The notes under the pieces are model-generated. The model was not told where the DNA came from. It made no database searches and saw nothing but the letters and a program-made list of their open reading frames with translations. Both the position numbers and the translations under genes were made by a program. DNA of 64,000 bases, taken from assembly GCF_003590095.1 (NCBI RefSeq), contig NC_039493.1, forward strand, positions 8,618,001 to 8,682,000, given 5' to 3'. Positions 28,940-41,180 of this stretch are shown one piece after another (the stretch's first letter is position 1; the number at the start of each line of letters is the position of its first letter). This DNA is from Trichoplusia ni (Eukaryota; Arthropoda; Insecta; Lepidoptera; Noctuidae).

Positions 28940-30820
28940 CATTAATGTAACGTTCCATTTATAATTCAGTTTCATAAAGTCGATGGCCAAAACAAGAAAA
29001 AAGAGCTAAGCTACCTATTTAACAGCTAATTGTACTATTACTTCTGTCAAATTAATTCCATACAACATAGTACCTTATCCACGAACGCTTTTAAACAAAG
29101 ACACCGCAATACCTCTCTGTTACATTTGATGTCTAATTAACCTCTCATTAAATATGGAATTGGAGTATCACAAACACTCGTAAAATGCAATCATTAAGAG
29201 TACTGTAATCAACATACTGATGACTTAATTTACTCATGCAATACGTACACCAACAATGTTGTAGGTACTTTAATTTGCTTCATAAAAGTTTGAATGCACT
29301 CCGATCGTGCTTTTATTGATCGTTCTAGGATCTTATTCTAAAATTACAACTGTATTTGGAGCTTATATCTCATAAGATAAATGTAGCTGTCATTAAAATG
29401 AAAGTCAAAGGATTAGATATTAATAAATAAATAAATAAATAGAATAACCGTAATCTAGAACGACATTTACTGAGTAACATTTTTATTTTCTCTACATTTC
29501 ACTGACAGTGTCAAAAACGGTGTGACACTAAGATTTTACTTTATACTTGGTTCTGTTCTTAAACCGGGTAAGTTTCAATTTCATCCTAGACTTTTTCAAT
29601 ACGTTTTTAAATAAGAAAATGATTGTCTTTAAGCGGCGAGCGTAGGTAGGTATCCTCAAAATCCACATGTTAAATGGAACAATCATGCTTTTTATTCTAC
29701 TTAGTATACTAATAGTCGAATTTGACGGACTTTTACATTCTCCATATAAACTTAAAAGTACATTTATTTAATATAGTTATTAACCTCAGCTCTACACTAC
29801 TCAACACTCAGTCGAGAGCTTGTTCGATGACACGGACGTAAGTATAGTCCTCGTTTAATTTATACAAGTAACACGTCATCATTCACACCTGAACGCATCG
29901 TTTCAAAGCCTTGCTCCGGTATTACGGAAACCTGGTGTTTTAGCCGCGGCACGCTGCCAGCTATGACTGAGATCGTTGCGGTGCGAGTAGCGATAGTCCC
30001 CCATCCATGGAGAAGGATTACTCGAACGATTACCTTTTTTAGTTTAGCTTTATATACATTTTACATTTGGTTGACTTTTTAATTAGATAACTTGCTTGGA
30101 GACTTCTAGCAGGTTGCCTTATTTAGTAAAATCAACTAAATAACAGTTTCTATTCTAAATTTCATTTTAATTCAGAAAAAAAATCTTAACTACTTGTAAA
30201 TATCAAAACATTGTCGTAACAGTTAATATATTTATGAGTAATTTAAGAACCATATTTAAAAAACTCTACTTTTTCATTATTTCATAAAAAATAATAAGCT
30301 TAAAGTTTTACTTTCCCAACCATCAGTCTTATAGTATGTGATAACCTAGGTATAAACCAGAAAACACATTTTAGTTAGAGCTAATTAAAATATCTACGTG
30401 TGGTAGACTACGCCTTCAAGCTCAAAGTGTGCTAAGCTCCGCGCTCGCGCATACAGCTAGATATCTAATGACTGCAGTACAGTGTTACTTACAGATCACC
30501 GTAACTACACTTACCTAGTCATTTAGGTTGACTATTTATTTATTGCATAGTGTAGCACTAACAGTCTTGCAACCTATTTGTTTACTGATGTACGGTAGGA
30601 ACTTTTCTTTTTTAGTTTTAGCTGGTACTTTACATTTGTAATAAAATTAAGAACTTTAACTACACGTTACATTTTGTTTATTTCTTATTTTTCGATGAAC
30701 ATTTCATTAGTTATTGCTTTATTTTCAAATTTACCGCACATATTTCCCTTGCTATATGTCTAAAGATAAATCAATCAGCTTTTCTAAAGTACAACCATCT
30801 TCGTCCGAGAAGAGCTAGAG
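28940..30820. other. Non-coding upstream flank of FoxB
   Basis: No gene seen. It is AT-rich, with an (AATA)n microsatellite at about 29423-29446. A CG-raised patch lies at 29940-30010. It probably contains proximal regulatory DNA of FoxB, but I see no specific site I can defend. Confidence 0.45.
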
Positions 30821-30824
30821 ATCA

Positions 30825-30850
30825 TTTCTCTCTCTTTCTCTCTCTCTCTC
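30825..30850. promoter_or_regulatory. TC/GA tract, candidate GAGA-factor sites
   Basis: This is a 26-base pyrimidine tract whose minus strand is GAGAG repeats. It lies about 245-270 bases upstream of the predicted FoxB start site. GAGA-binding proteins commonly occupy such tracts at insect developmental promoters. The binding is inferred. Confidence 0.5.
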
Positions 30851-31015
30851 GCCATCAATAACTATCTACTACTTTAATCATTGCAATTTCGAAACAAGCT
30901 CAAGCTGTTGTCGGTGTCGAATAAATTTTGTATAATGTAAACGTGATAACAATTTAAATTCCTCTGTAACGGGTCCGGAGCCGACAAAAACAACAAACAA
31001 ACCGAGAGGCACGCG

Positions 31016-31020
31016 ATTGG
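31016..31020. promoter_or_regulatory. Inverted CCAAT box of FoxB promoter
   Basis: ATTGG within GCGATTGGCTGC is 74-78 bases upstream of the predicted start site at 31094 and opens a GC-rich stretch. Confidence 0.35.
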
Positions 31021-31091
31021 CTGCGGGCGTGCAGGGCGGGCCGGCGACGCGCGGCCACTCCCGCCTCGCGCACGCAGTCTCGCTCACTCAC

Positions 31092-31127
31092 CCAGTCCTT
31101 ATCTTCTACTCCGCTGTGAGAGACGTG
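31092..31127 (+). promoter_or_regulatory. FoxB core promoter: Inr plus DPE
   Basis: CCAGTCC places an initiator A at 31094. The motif AGACGTG begins at 31121, exactly position +28 relative to that A, and fits the downstream promoter element consensus RGWYVT. No TATA box is visible at -30. Inr+DPE without TATA is the usual core promoter of insect developmental regulators. It predicts a 94-base 5'UTR without upstream ATG codons. Confidence 0.65.
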
Positions 31128-31187
31128 TCGCCTCCAGTGTGCCAGCGAGGTGACAAACCTGCCATTACAGAACAGTTGTGCGAAAAC

Positions 31188-31970
31188 ATGCCTCGGCCGA
31201 CACGCGAGTCCTACGGTGATCAGAAACCACCCTTTTCTTACATAGCCCTGACGGCGATGGCGATCTGGAGCTCCCCGGAGCGCATGTTGCCGCTGTCGGA
31301 GATCTACCGGTTCATCACGGACCGCTTCCCGTACTACCGGCGCAACACGCAGCGCTGGCAGAACTCGCTGCGACACAACCTCTCCTTCAACGACTGCTTC
31401 GTGAAGGTGCCGCGCCGCCCGGACCGGCCCGGCAAGGGCGCCTACTGGACGCTGCACCCGCAGGCCTTCGACATGTTCGAGAATGGCTCGCTGCTCAGAA
31501 GGCGCAAGAGGTTCAAGTTGCACAAGGGGGAGAAGGACAGTTTGAACGCTGAATTAGCGGCGCTGGCTAGCTTTAATAGAGCATTTTTGGCAAGACAAGC
31601 TGGTGCGCCTCCGCCTCCAGCTGCGATGCCGAACGGTAGTATGTACAACCCGGCGACGACGTTTGTGTCGCGGCCCAGTCCGGAGCCGGCGGAGGCGGTG
31701 GACACGGCGGCGCTGCTGCCGCTGGGTCCTCGACCGCGGCGCGCCTTCACCATCGACGCGCTGCTGGAGCCGGAGCCGCGCCGCTCGTCCCCGTCCCCGC
31801 CCCCGCCCCCGCTGCAGCCGCACTGCCCGCTGCCGCTGCCGCCGCCGTACCTGCTCGCCGCGCAGAGGTATCACGCCGAGCTGCTCGCCGGCCTCCAGCA
31901 GTCCTGCTTACCTCCGCTATGGACATGGCGAGATACGAGTCAATTCTCCCATTATACGCTTAATTCATGA
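31188..31970 (+). CDS. FoxB: Forkhead box transcription factor, FoxB class
   Basis: This encodes a 260-residue nuclear DNA-binding protein. Residues 12-110 form a forkhead (winged-helix) domain: QKPPFSYIALTAMAI, then the recognition helix NTQRWQNSLRHNLSFNDCF, then wing 2 with KGAYWTLHP, closing with LLRRRKRFK. The opening MPRPTRESYGDQKPP and the DMFENGS-LLRRRKRFK ending are typical of FoxB (Drosophila fd96Ca/fd96Cb), which act in nervous system and segmental patterning. FTIDALL at 187-193 fits an eh1 Groucho-binding motif, suggesting repression. A proline-rich segment covers 204-220. I start at 31188 because it is the first ATG in frame, has A at -3, and opens the family N-terminus; upstream in-frame codons are non-ATG. 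It is a single coding exon. The last 20 or so residues are in doubt: another frame ends in a more plausible tail (see findings). GC content is far above the surroundings. Confidence 0.95.
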   Translation: MPRPTRESYGDQKPPFSYIALTAMAIWSSPERMLPLSEIYRFITDRFPYYRRNTQRWQNSLRHNLSFNDCFVKVPRRPDRPGKGAYWTLHPQAFDMFENGSLLRRRKRFKLHKGEKDSLNAELAALASFNRAFLARQAGAPPPPAAMPNGSMYNPATTFVSRPSPEPAEAVDTAALLPLGPRPRRAFTIDALLEPEPRRSSPSPPPPPLQPHCPLPLPPPYLLAAQRYHAELLAGLQQSCLPPLWTWRDTSQFSHYTLNS

Positions 31971-33861
31971 ATGGTAAGTTGCTTGTTTGTGTTTCATTAT
32001 TATGTTATAATTGAATTCAAATTAACTGGAATGTGATAATTTTCAAAACCTAAGTTAAGGTTATTAGTAAATAATTAGCAGACAGACTTTATAAGATAAT
32101 TTAACATACCAACTAAGTACACAAACAAACTAACTGATTCAACTTAACATACTTTGGGGTAGCCAAGTAAATAACGAACTGATAAGAATAAAGTAATTGC
32201 GTAAAAAAAAGTTTATCATAACGATAAGTAAGCATCAAATACATAAACAACGACCATTAGATAAACATACAAAGCAAATAAAATAAAACTGTAAGAGACA
32301 TCTTCAAGTTGCAATAAATAAGCAACAAACTATCACACTTTAAAACTCAAGAACTAACATAGTACAAACCTCATAGTTACAATAATATCAACTCAATCCT
32401 AGCTACAATATTAAACATTGTTGTCATGGAAACAATATAAAATACTCATTGAATATGCAGTCAACAAAGAAACATTACCTGCAATACACTAAACAATTTG
32501 CGAGAAACAAGCGAATATGAGATATTTATAGTATAATAATATGGAATCAAAACTATGATTTATAAGCAATGTGTATATCTCCGTATGTAATGAGCATGTT
32601 TATTTATATTTATTGACATCATATGATTATGATCACTTGACTTCAACAGACATCATTAATAAGTACAACCACCTCCGAAAGTGATTAATGCGGTTGGGAA
32701 CACTTCAAGATGTAGAGCGGCATATTTCTTCCACAAATGCAAAAATATAACAATGAGGTACAGCATGGGGCCCTCAGAAAGACTTAATTTGGACCTTAAA
32801 AATTTAGATTTCGTTTGAACCTTTCCAATCATTAATTTCCCCTCTTTCTAAAGTAATAAAAACAATCATCTTAATATTTGTTATGTATGGAAAACCAGCG
32901 ATAGCCATAATGCCTAAACTAAAAATTATTTCATTAGACGTTTTCAATACACATTTTCCCTGGACTTCACATTATTTGTGGAAACAAACGGAGAAAAACC
33001 GTTATCTACTAAGCTAAGTGGCCAAAATTACGCAACTAGACACAAAAGAGATAGACCTATAGTAACGTACATAATATACTGCGCCTCTTTTCTTCATCTA
33101 TTAATGTTAATAGTCGTGTACAGCCTTCGTTTATTTAAGAACAAAGTTACCTGACCTTCCATTTATAAAATTAATGAATCGTCAAAATTATTATGTCGTT
33201 CAAAACATACAAATAAGGTTTGGGTAAATAAGAAACAAATTATTTACATTAATAATTACGTCCGGTATCACTTATAGGTTATGTACAATTCGTCAATTTA
33301 TTTTAATGAATAAGTACGGGCAGCGCGGCTGTAATCGTAAAGTTTAATACTTAATAACTTATTATCTTGGCTTGACCTTAATTTTAAGTTAAGGGGAATG
33401 CTTTTAAACTATTTTTATTATCACTCAACATTTAAAATAGATAACCTTTCAACCAAATAAAACCTAAGGTGATCCATAATCCGATAATTGTTTAGGAAAT
33501 AAAGAAAATAATGTAGTAATTACGATACGTACTATATAAAGATAATTGTTTCAGTCGTAAACCATGCAAGAATTTTAAATATAGCATAACTTTTTAATGA
33601 AACATTTGCACTATGGTGTTTAAGCTTCTGCCAAGCTTTTTCTTAAGTCATATTGCAAAGATTACCAGTCTTACCGGACCCAACAAAATACCAGTTACCT
33701 GCATATAACACGTCTACTTCATCCATTTATTAAGAGCATAGGTATTTAGACCAGGGATGCGCAAACAAAAATACATATTTTTAAAGGACTAATATTAACG
33801 TGGTATTGAAATTCAAAAATCAACGAATAAAAAAGAATACTTACATGAAAAAGCTATTGGT

Positions 33862-33912
33862 TTCAATCAGTCAATTCAGCTCATTGCAGTATAGGCCTCC
33901 CCGGGTCTAACC
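33862..33912 (+). repeat. Fragment of dispersed repeat
   Basis: AGCTCATTGCAG followed by TATAGGCCTCCCCGGG resembles the CTGGACATAGGCCTCCCC block of widespread lepidopteran LINE-derived repeats. It is only about 50 bases. Confidence 0.4.
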
Positions 33913-35550
33913 TTACGCATACAGTTCGAGCAAGTAACATTTTCCGTTGGAGAAATATTATTGTAAGAAATACTCGTACCTTGATTGAAAAATCCGGTCA
34001 CTTAGCACATTGACAATATCGCAAAAAATAAATCTTGAAATCTAGTTTCCATTATCCAAGATAAAAACGTTTAAACAATTGACTATTCCGCTTTAGAATT
34101 TCACGATTTGCTAAGTCAATATCCGTCCTTTTAATGGAAACCTTCTCATTCACTTTCCATACATATCACGTATAAGACGAGCCTGTCAATCTCGTTCTTG
34201 CTGTAAACGGGTTAATAATTGTTGAACAGTTTTATTCGCAGCGTTTAAAAGCGGCTGTACCAATAAATTGCATCGTTTAAAAAGAAATCGTTGCATTACG
34301 AGTATATTGGCAAACCGATAACTTTTTTGTACTGTTAAGTTAATGATAAATGTTTAAAATTCTCTGGATTTTATAGATTAGCAAACATATTATTAAAATG
34401 TTTACAGTAACTATCGTGAAGATGATTCAAAACTAAAAATTACTCTCGAAGAATAGCTCGCGAATTTATCAGGATTGCCCGATCCATTCGGACTCCAATC
34501 ATGATCGTAAGGTTACAAACCGTTGCATCATTTAGTTAAAAATGATCTTCACTAAAGTTACTTTAAAAATTACGCACTTATTTATTTTGTTAAGTTCAGC
34601 CTCATGATTGTTTAACAAAAATGAAATATTGCAATTCGTTCTTCGCCTTTAAACGTTTCTCTAAATTAGTAATAATAATTGATTCTTCAATTAAACTGTT
34701 TACATAAAACCTCGAACAACATTACTGGTTAACTTCCATCAAACTGAATATTTTTGCATTATTCGTGATTTATTGTCGAAAAAAAAAACAAACAATTAGA
34801 AAAACATGCTAAAAATTAAGAATGAATTTTAATTGCTACACGATAACGTAGGTAATCTTGTGTTTAACCGACACTTTGGATAGCTCATAAACCTTGGTAT
34901 TCGTAACTACTATATTTAAATAAATTAATTATTTGTAATAAAACACTTTGTATTTGCGAAATTTCATCTATCGTAGATGCTTTTGATTACGATCATCAAA
35001 TACCTATTAATACTAAAATAACCAATTTATGTCGGCAGCTATAAAACTTTTATTTCTTCTAATTACCGAATTAGGAAAGTGTTATTTATGTTTAGAAAAA
35101 ACATTGATATAATTAATAAAAGCAATTTATTTTGCGAAGTTTTAATCGTTAATTAATTATTGATAGTAAAATCCTATATTGTCGGCCATTTACGGATGCA
35201 CATCCTAGCAGTTGTGACTTTTTTAACATTCGTATGCGTAGACAATACCGCTTCCGTACGCCTATTTTTGGAATGAGTTTCCCTGTCGCTCTATCCGATT
35301 GACACTTCTACAACCATTAACGTCAATATAAAACTGAGAAATTTATTGAAAGGACATTTCGTTTAAATAACTTACGTAAATTCATGTTATCGAAAAGTAA
35401 TGTCATCTACATAGCTTCAAACGGTTTTTTGTCAACGCCAACAATTGTCGAAATTTCACTTTTCAAGGGTGGCTGGGAAAATTTGTTTGGGGCGAATCGG
35501 AATCTATTGAAATATATTTGGTAGTGATTTTTCTTTTTCTTAAAAAAAAA

Positions 35551-35720
35551 CGACTCCCGCAGTAATTAATTTAATCCTTGTGTCGCGGGGGTTTCACAAA
35601 AATTCAAGTCACAGGCACGAAGACACCCAGACTCAGGACAAGCATTAATGAATCACACAAATGCTTGTCCTACGCGGGTATTAACCTGACGTCAGCCACT
35701 CGGCTATCCGTGCAGTCATA
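35551..35720 (-). repeat. tRNA-derived SINE, minus-strand copy
   Basis: Read on the minus strand it runs from TGACTGCACGGATAGCCGAG (tRNA-like head) through GCGTAGGACAAGCATTTGTG, the TGAGTCTGGGTGTC block and ACACAAGGATTAAATT to CTGCGGGAGTCG. A T-rich run next to 35542 on the minus strand lies past its 3' end. It is the same family as 24966-25171. Confidence 0.8.
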
Positions 35721-36372
35721 TTATGACAAATTCATGTAGGTATTATTTATTATGGAGTATAAACATACTATGTGTATAAACACAGTACTTGCATTGTTTT
35801 CCTGTTCCACATTCGATTAAATGATTAAATATTATTAAAGAGTGTATTCACCAACACTAATTTATCTATACATATAATTAACCGTACTATGAAAAATACT
35901 AATACACAGCTCACGAACTGACAACTGGATTGATGACTTTTCATTTCAAGTTTGTGACAAAACTATAAAATTATGTCGAAGTTCGCAACACAATGCGCAT
36001 ATGTCCCGTACGTAAACAGCTTTAATCATATATTATTTCATTTAGATACGACATCAAACACGAAACAAAATAAAGGCGAATTCATAACTATTTATTTGTT
36101 TATTCACGTATAGATTTAATGAGTATTTATCGCGATCGTCTGACTAGTTTCGAACCAAACGATTCCTTAAAAATGAGTTGTCGCAGTAGCGGGATTAAAA
36201 GTTTAATTTGGAGTAGTCGGGCGATACCGATAAATACTTGTGAACTTCACTTATCACCTTCAAGTGTAATATGAAGGGGTGGTAGAGTTTATATTTTTTT
36301 AAATACACCTTCCAACAGTTTACAAGAACTAAGTAATATATTTACCTATTCCGTTAAAATGTTTCTCTTTTT

Positions 36373-36392
36373 GTCGGCAGATGTCGCGGCGG
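36373..36392 (+). promoter_or_regulatory. GC-rich motif shared with 55255-55274
   Basis: It matches 55255-55274 at 18 of 20 bases (GTCGGCAGA, two differing bases, TCGCGGCGG). It lies in a GC-raised patch (36370-36560). A match of this length can arise by chance in GC-rich DNA, so the link is weak. Confidence 0.25.
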
Positions 36393-37794
36393 TGTAAAGA
36401 CAGATCTCAGGGGTAGCTCTAGTTATAAGAAAATGTCTAGAGACAGTTAATGTATGCAAATAAAATAATTAGATGATTAGTGACGGCAGACATTAGTGGC
36501 TACGGGGGTAATGGACGCGGATTGACACTTAAAGTGGCGGCGGTTGACGTAAACTACTGGAAGGTGAGCTAAACTATCATACTTTTTTTTATTTTAGTAA
36601 AGTAAGTGAGTACAGACCAAGGTTATATGATGAGCTAGTCAAATATACACGTGGCCAGAAATTGAAAAAGGCCAGAAAGAGGGGTTTTGAAGAGAAAGAA
36701 GTATGCGTATGCCAAGCAGTTGGATTTAAAAAAGGTCTATATATAAAAAAAAATACTTTAGATAAATTAATTTATATTTATTTCCTCCTCTCTCCTACGC
36801 CCGGCAGGGTCCACAGTTTAAACCTACTTCGTTTTTAATACTTTTTTAGATGATTGAGTACAAACAAGTATTTAATTATTAAATTAAGTATTTGTAATTT
36901 ATTATTCTTAATTTGTTCTTCAATAATATAGAAAATTCAAATCAAATAATTAATTATTTTTACTTGAGGAAGTTAATTTATCAGGCGGTAGTCGAATCCT
37001 CCTCTTTTTGGCCAACCAGAAACGCCATTAATGAGGAAATAAAATTAAAATGACGAAATATAATTAAATTCACTTAGCATTACCATTTATGTCTATCTTT
37101 AGTCTACCGTTGTTTAGATGAGGTAAATATATTCGTATTCATAATTTTCTAAATTATTTAAAAACAATACATATGAGAGAATGTGTAATATTCAACATTA
37201 ATTTAGCCAATCAAAATCAAGTCTCAACTGTTCAAATTAGGCTACTAAGTAGCACTTTTTAAAGGTCAAGTTACATTGGGCATTACCCTTATTCAACTGG
37301 TACAACGGTTTACTCACTCCTTCATGAGCTGTCGTGGCGGCGGGTTCGTAAGACATAGACAGGACTCTGAAACTAGTCGGAAGATGACGACAAATACGCG
37401 TGAGTAAACCGTACGTATCACTGAAGTATGAATCATTCTAAAAATAAATTAAATTCTCATAATCATGTTGAGCAATGATTACATCACTAAACCGTTATCA
37501 ACCCTACTTTAATTAGTTGTAAAATAAATGCAATTGTCCAGGAAATTGTGACAGGAAAATTAAAATAATTAGCTGTAGGTATCTAAAAATACAGTTTTAA
37601 AACGGAAATCAAATTAAATGAGACTGTTCTAAATGAACACCTCAGGAACGTCGAAATACAAAGAGTTCAATTCTAAAACAAGTTAATTGAAGGTGTCTTA
37701 TCGGTAACTTATAGACATACATTGTAAATAAGACTCCTACTCATAAACGTATTCCTGAAAAGCATTTTCAGCCCAGACTAACTAGAACTGCATG

Positions 37795-37903
37795 ATTTAC
37801 CCGTATAAGCATTTGCTGTATCCACGTGTTGAGTCTGGGTGTCTATGCATCTGACTTTAATATTTTTAAAACCCCCCGCGACACAAGGATTAAATTTTTC
37901 ATA
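37795..37903 (+). repeat. SINE 3' part
   Basis: GTATAAGCATTTGCTG, TTGAGTCTGGGTGTCTATGC and CGCGACACAAGGATTAAATT follow the order of the SINE at 24966-25171; the tRNA head is lost. The 134-codon minus-strand open frame across it (37778-38182) is a by-product. Confidence 0.65.
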
Positions 37904-38445
37904 GAGGGAGGCGAGCCTTAAAAAAATATCTAACCTTCTAAGCTTTCTATTTTGCTTTTTATAGCAGTAGGTATTTAAGATCTTTTGATCTGACAGTTGC
38001 TCATTATAATACCAATCGCAGTAACTACTGATCAACCTTGCATATCTTAAAAGGAAGGTATTACATATAAACCACAGCACATCTGGATAATAACTTAAAT
38101 TAAACAGAACACAAATGAAAACGGATACCGTTCGAGTCGTATTTGCCCACTGTGCGTCCCGTACGAAAATATATTTTTGCAATGTTTAATTCAAAGCCGT
38201 AGGAACTTGAATTTTAAATCCAGACTCCCTACAGACATAAAGACTATATTTTTTTACTAATTGGGTAAGGTTTATTTTTCATGCACGTGTGGGTTGTGAC
38301 GATATTATTTGCCGAATTTCATAGTCAACAGAAAGTACCCTATAGAGCTTGAGTATCTTGAGAACTGAGTATCAAAATATGCAGTTTTGCTGTATAAACT
38401 GCGGTATCTATTTTTTTCCTTACATTTAATGTTCGTTTTTTTTAC

Positions 38446-38507
38446 CGGTTAGACTGGTCGCCGACCCTAACATAGTTGGGAAAAGGCTAGGCCGATGATG
38501 ATGATTT
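38446..38507 (+). repeat. LINE 3' tail, RTE type
   Basis: GTCGCCGACCCTAACATAG, then TTGGGAAAAGGCTAGG, then (GAT)n. This is a tail I recognise as extremely common in lepidopteran genomes and attribute to RTE-type LINEs. Only the end is present. Confidence 0.65.
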
Positions 38508-38942
38508 AAAGTTCGTTTTTTTAGCACATAGATACAGTTCAAATAAAAGATCTAATGAGAGTTCCGATTTTCCTTTTGAGGTTCAAAACCCTAAAGTTAT
38601 CAGTAAGCTAAGGAATTTTTCGTTATTTAAATAAACCGCATTAACAAACGCATGACATTGAGGTTAACCACAATAGAAAACTAATAAATTGCCAAAAGAA
38701 GGAAACATAATTAATTTTAAATATGATGCAATTCTGTTGAGGAAAATTGTTTCGCTTAAAACGACAGAAAGGACGATAGATAACAAATATATTCCAAATG
38801 TTTTGTGTGAAGAGACAGATTTTGGGGTGAGAGAAATGCGTGGCATCTCTTAAACGTTAACCCTACACACTGCCTTTGTATGACATTGAATTTTTTAACA
38901 TAAACCTTTTTATTAATCTCCTAAAATACACAACTAAGTCGG

Positions 38943-39166
38943 TTATGTAAAAATCATCCCTGGCTCCATAACAATATCGGTATACCATCTCAATTTTGTT
39001 TTTCTGATTTTTTGTTTCAACAGTAACAGAAATACATAATCTCTAAGAATGTCATCTGTATAATCTATATCTGAGCAGTTCAGCATTGTAACAGGCGCAA
39101 CACAACCTTCTTGTAGACCATAGAATAGGGTTTCATTGTAACCCTTTGTGCACGGAAACCTAAATT
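38943..39166 (-). CDS. Open frame, possible terminal exon of unknown gene
   Basis: On the minus strand a frame runs about 82 codons stop to stop, ending at 38943. Inside it an AG at about 39167 could serve as acceptor. The peptide contains FPCTKGYNETLFYGLQEGC and VTMLNCSDIDYTDD and ends in EPGMIFT, with mixed composition that looks protein-like. An AATAAA lies 29 bases past the stop (38909-38914). There is no ATG near the start, so it would have to be a spliced exon or a transposon fragment. The phase does not fit direct splicing to the candidate exon at 41032-41180. I do not recognise a family. Confidence 0.25.
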
Positions 39167-39262
39167 TATAACGTTCCAAATAAAATTGAATTTAAAATAA
39201 AGTCGCAAATTATTTAAACTTTTTTTAACAAACTAGAATGACATGCTTTTCTTTTTTTTCAG

Positions 39263-39440
39263 GTAATGGCACAAAAGAAAAAAGAAGCTTGATTTGAAGT
39301 CAAAAGAACGATTCCCTCGTTATATATGTATTTGCTACGTAGTTATAATTGTGTAAACTGTGATATAGGTTAGGTAAACATTGTAAATATGTAAATATAA
39401 CGCTATATATTAAAATAACAATTATAATTTATTGCAATAG
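39263..39440 (+). other. Candidate 3'UTR exon of FoxB
   Basis: It starts right after the acceptor at 39262. Joined to the donor at 31974 it adds no coding sequence in any frame, since each frame has stopped by the junction. It carries UTR-like runs (TGTAAATATGTAAATATA) and an ATTAAA poly(A) signal at 39409-39414, followed by T/GT-rich sequence. The end is approximate. Without the splice, FoxB would need a poly(A) site just after 31970, and I see no clear AATAAA in the first few hundred bases. Confidence 0.35.
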
Positions 39441-39847
39441 ATTGTAGAGAAAGAAAATATAGAAAAAACTGTGTTAACTGTTTAAAGTGTTTTATTTTTC
39501 TTCTTATGTTAAAACTAAGTCAAGGTGTGCATAATGCGTGGTGACTCAATTAACAGCTGTGAAGAAGACCTTTTTATTCTTCCACTTTGTCGAACTTTCT
39601 AAGTTTTTTCTTAAACTTATTTTTAAGTTTTTAAATTAGATGTGGCAGAACTCTATCATTCAGAATATTTTTGTAAGAATTCAGGGAGTGATCTGACAAA
39701 GATGAGTTTATCAAATTAACGAGGAATAATTTCACACAAATATAATGCCTTTGTTTTTCTTTTGTTAATGTTCTGCTTTGGTGCAACTAGAATTTAATTA
39801 AAGGAATATATTTAATTCATTCTGTACACCGCGGACTACCTGCACAA

Positions 39848-40004
39848 ATGTTGCTCCTTCAGAATCTAGTCCATCCAAAGGTTGTCTGTAAAAGATCGCT
39901 TTTAGCGATAAGACCGACCATTGTGGCACCATGTAACTATTTATTTGTATCCAATCCTGTACTTATGTTATGTACAATAAAGAATATTCTATCTATCTAT
40001 CTAT
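39848..40004 (+). repeat. LINE 3' end with (ATCT)n tail
   Basis: GGTTGTCTGTAAAAGATCGC, TTTTAGCGATAAGACCG and TACAATAAAGAATATTC followed by (TATC)n form the tail of a non-LTR retrotransposon family common in Lepidoptera. The body is missing. The 74-codon frame at 39848-40072 is incidental. Confidence 0.65.
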
Positions 40005-41031
40005 CAATGTCTATAGAATACATAAAAGACTACCGTGTTTTTATGGTCAAGTTCTGCCATTATCCTTTTTGAAACTGGAATGTAGAGCCTAATTTAAGTG
40101 TCTCGGTTATTCTTTATGAATGATCCCTGGAAAAATACGTTCGTTATAGAAATCTGTTAATTAATCCTGGAAACAAGTATTATCTACATGAAGTCATGTA
40201 TGTACTTCCTGTAACTTGGATCTTCCTCATCGTATTTAGTATCAGAACAACTTTATAGAATGTCTGCTATTTTTGTTTTCCGCCTTGAAATGCTCGCTAA
40301 ATTTTAAAACTTAAAGTTCCTGGTATTTTAAAAGGACACCACATATGAAGCATAATTATTATCATCATCCACAGCCTTCATCCTCCTACTGGTGGACATA
40401 GACCTCCCCTTTCTCGGGCCAATTTCATAATTATGTAAAAAAGATTTATTACATGTTATACTTATTTCAAAGGTTAAATTAGAATTATATTACTTTTAAG
40501 TAAATTAATTGATAAGCTCGAACTTATCTAAATGTTAATTAACCACAAGCAGGTACTACAGGAAATCCACAGTAAATCTATTCAGGAACATTTGGACAAC
40601 AGGCCAATGACATCTACCTAAATTCGCGGACATTTATAATTAAGGATATAAGGAACATTTTACCTCAATCACTTTCCGCACTCACTACTCTCCTGGACTC
40701 CAAATCAGAATGTGATGCCCGTGAGCGGTGACCTTGCATGAATACTTGTCTATTGCAAGATGGTTGGTATTTTAAAAGATTTTTCTTTATTTAATTTTTG
40801 TAATCATTTACGGGGTTCTTCTTTCTCAATAAAAAACATATTTAGGACTTGGGTACAATAAAGCCACAATTTTAAGACCGAGTAAAAAGCAAGAGAAATA
40901 AGTATGTCATCGCTCAATCTTGAGGGAAAAGAAAGGTTATTTTATATGCAGGTTACATTTCTTCAGCTGTTAGCAGTAATAGAAAATACTCAAACATTTG
41001 AAATTGTATGACGAATCGAGCGTTTTCTTAC

Positions 41032-41180
41032 CACGAAGGTCGAGATCCACTGCTGCACGAAGACTCCCTCAGCAACATCCTCAGCTTTCCGCATCCCTAA
41101 TGTACCTTGGACGTATATTGGTAGGTAGATAAATTGTTCCAAGACAAATTTTGTCTGAGCACTATCAAAATTAGGACGCT
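41032..41180 (-). CDS. Candidate internal exon of an unidentified gene
   Basis: On the minus strand TTTATTTCAG ends at 41181 (acceptor) and GTAAGA begins at 41031 (donor). The 149 bases between are open in one frame. They encode two bases of a split codon plus 49 codons, including AQTKFVLEQFIYLPIYVQG, then MRKAEDVAEG, then VFVQQWISTFV. The segment is richer in GC than its flanks and its composition is protein-like. The family is not recognised. I found no neighbour exon that joins it in phase, so it may be a lone exon with the rest outside my reading, part of a decayed element, or chance (49 open codons alone are not rare). Confidence 0.4.

Larger units (their letters stand above)
31974..39262 (+). 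other. Candidate 3'UTR intron of FoxB; otherwise non-coding
   Basis: A consensus donor, GTAAGT, starts at 31974, three bases after the FoxB stop codon. A strong acceptor (a pyrimidine tract ending TTTTTTTTCAG) ends at 39262. Between them the DNA is AT-rich. It holds SINE copies at 35551-35720 and 37795-37903, a LINE tail at 38446-38507, and a GC-raised patch at 36370-36560 with a TGCAAATAA octamer-like site. I see no coding exon in it on the plus strand. An intron of 7.3 kb placed wholly after the stop is unusual but possible. Confidence 0.35.
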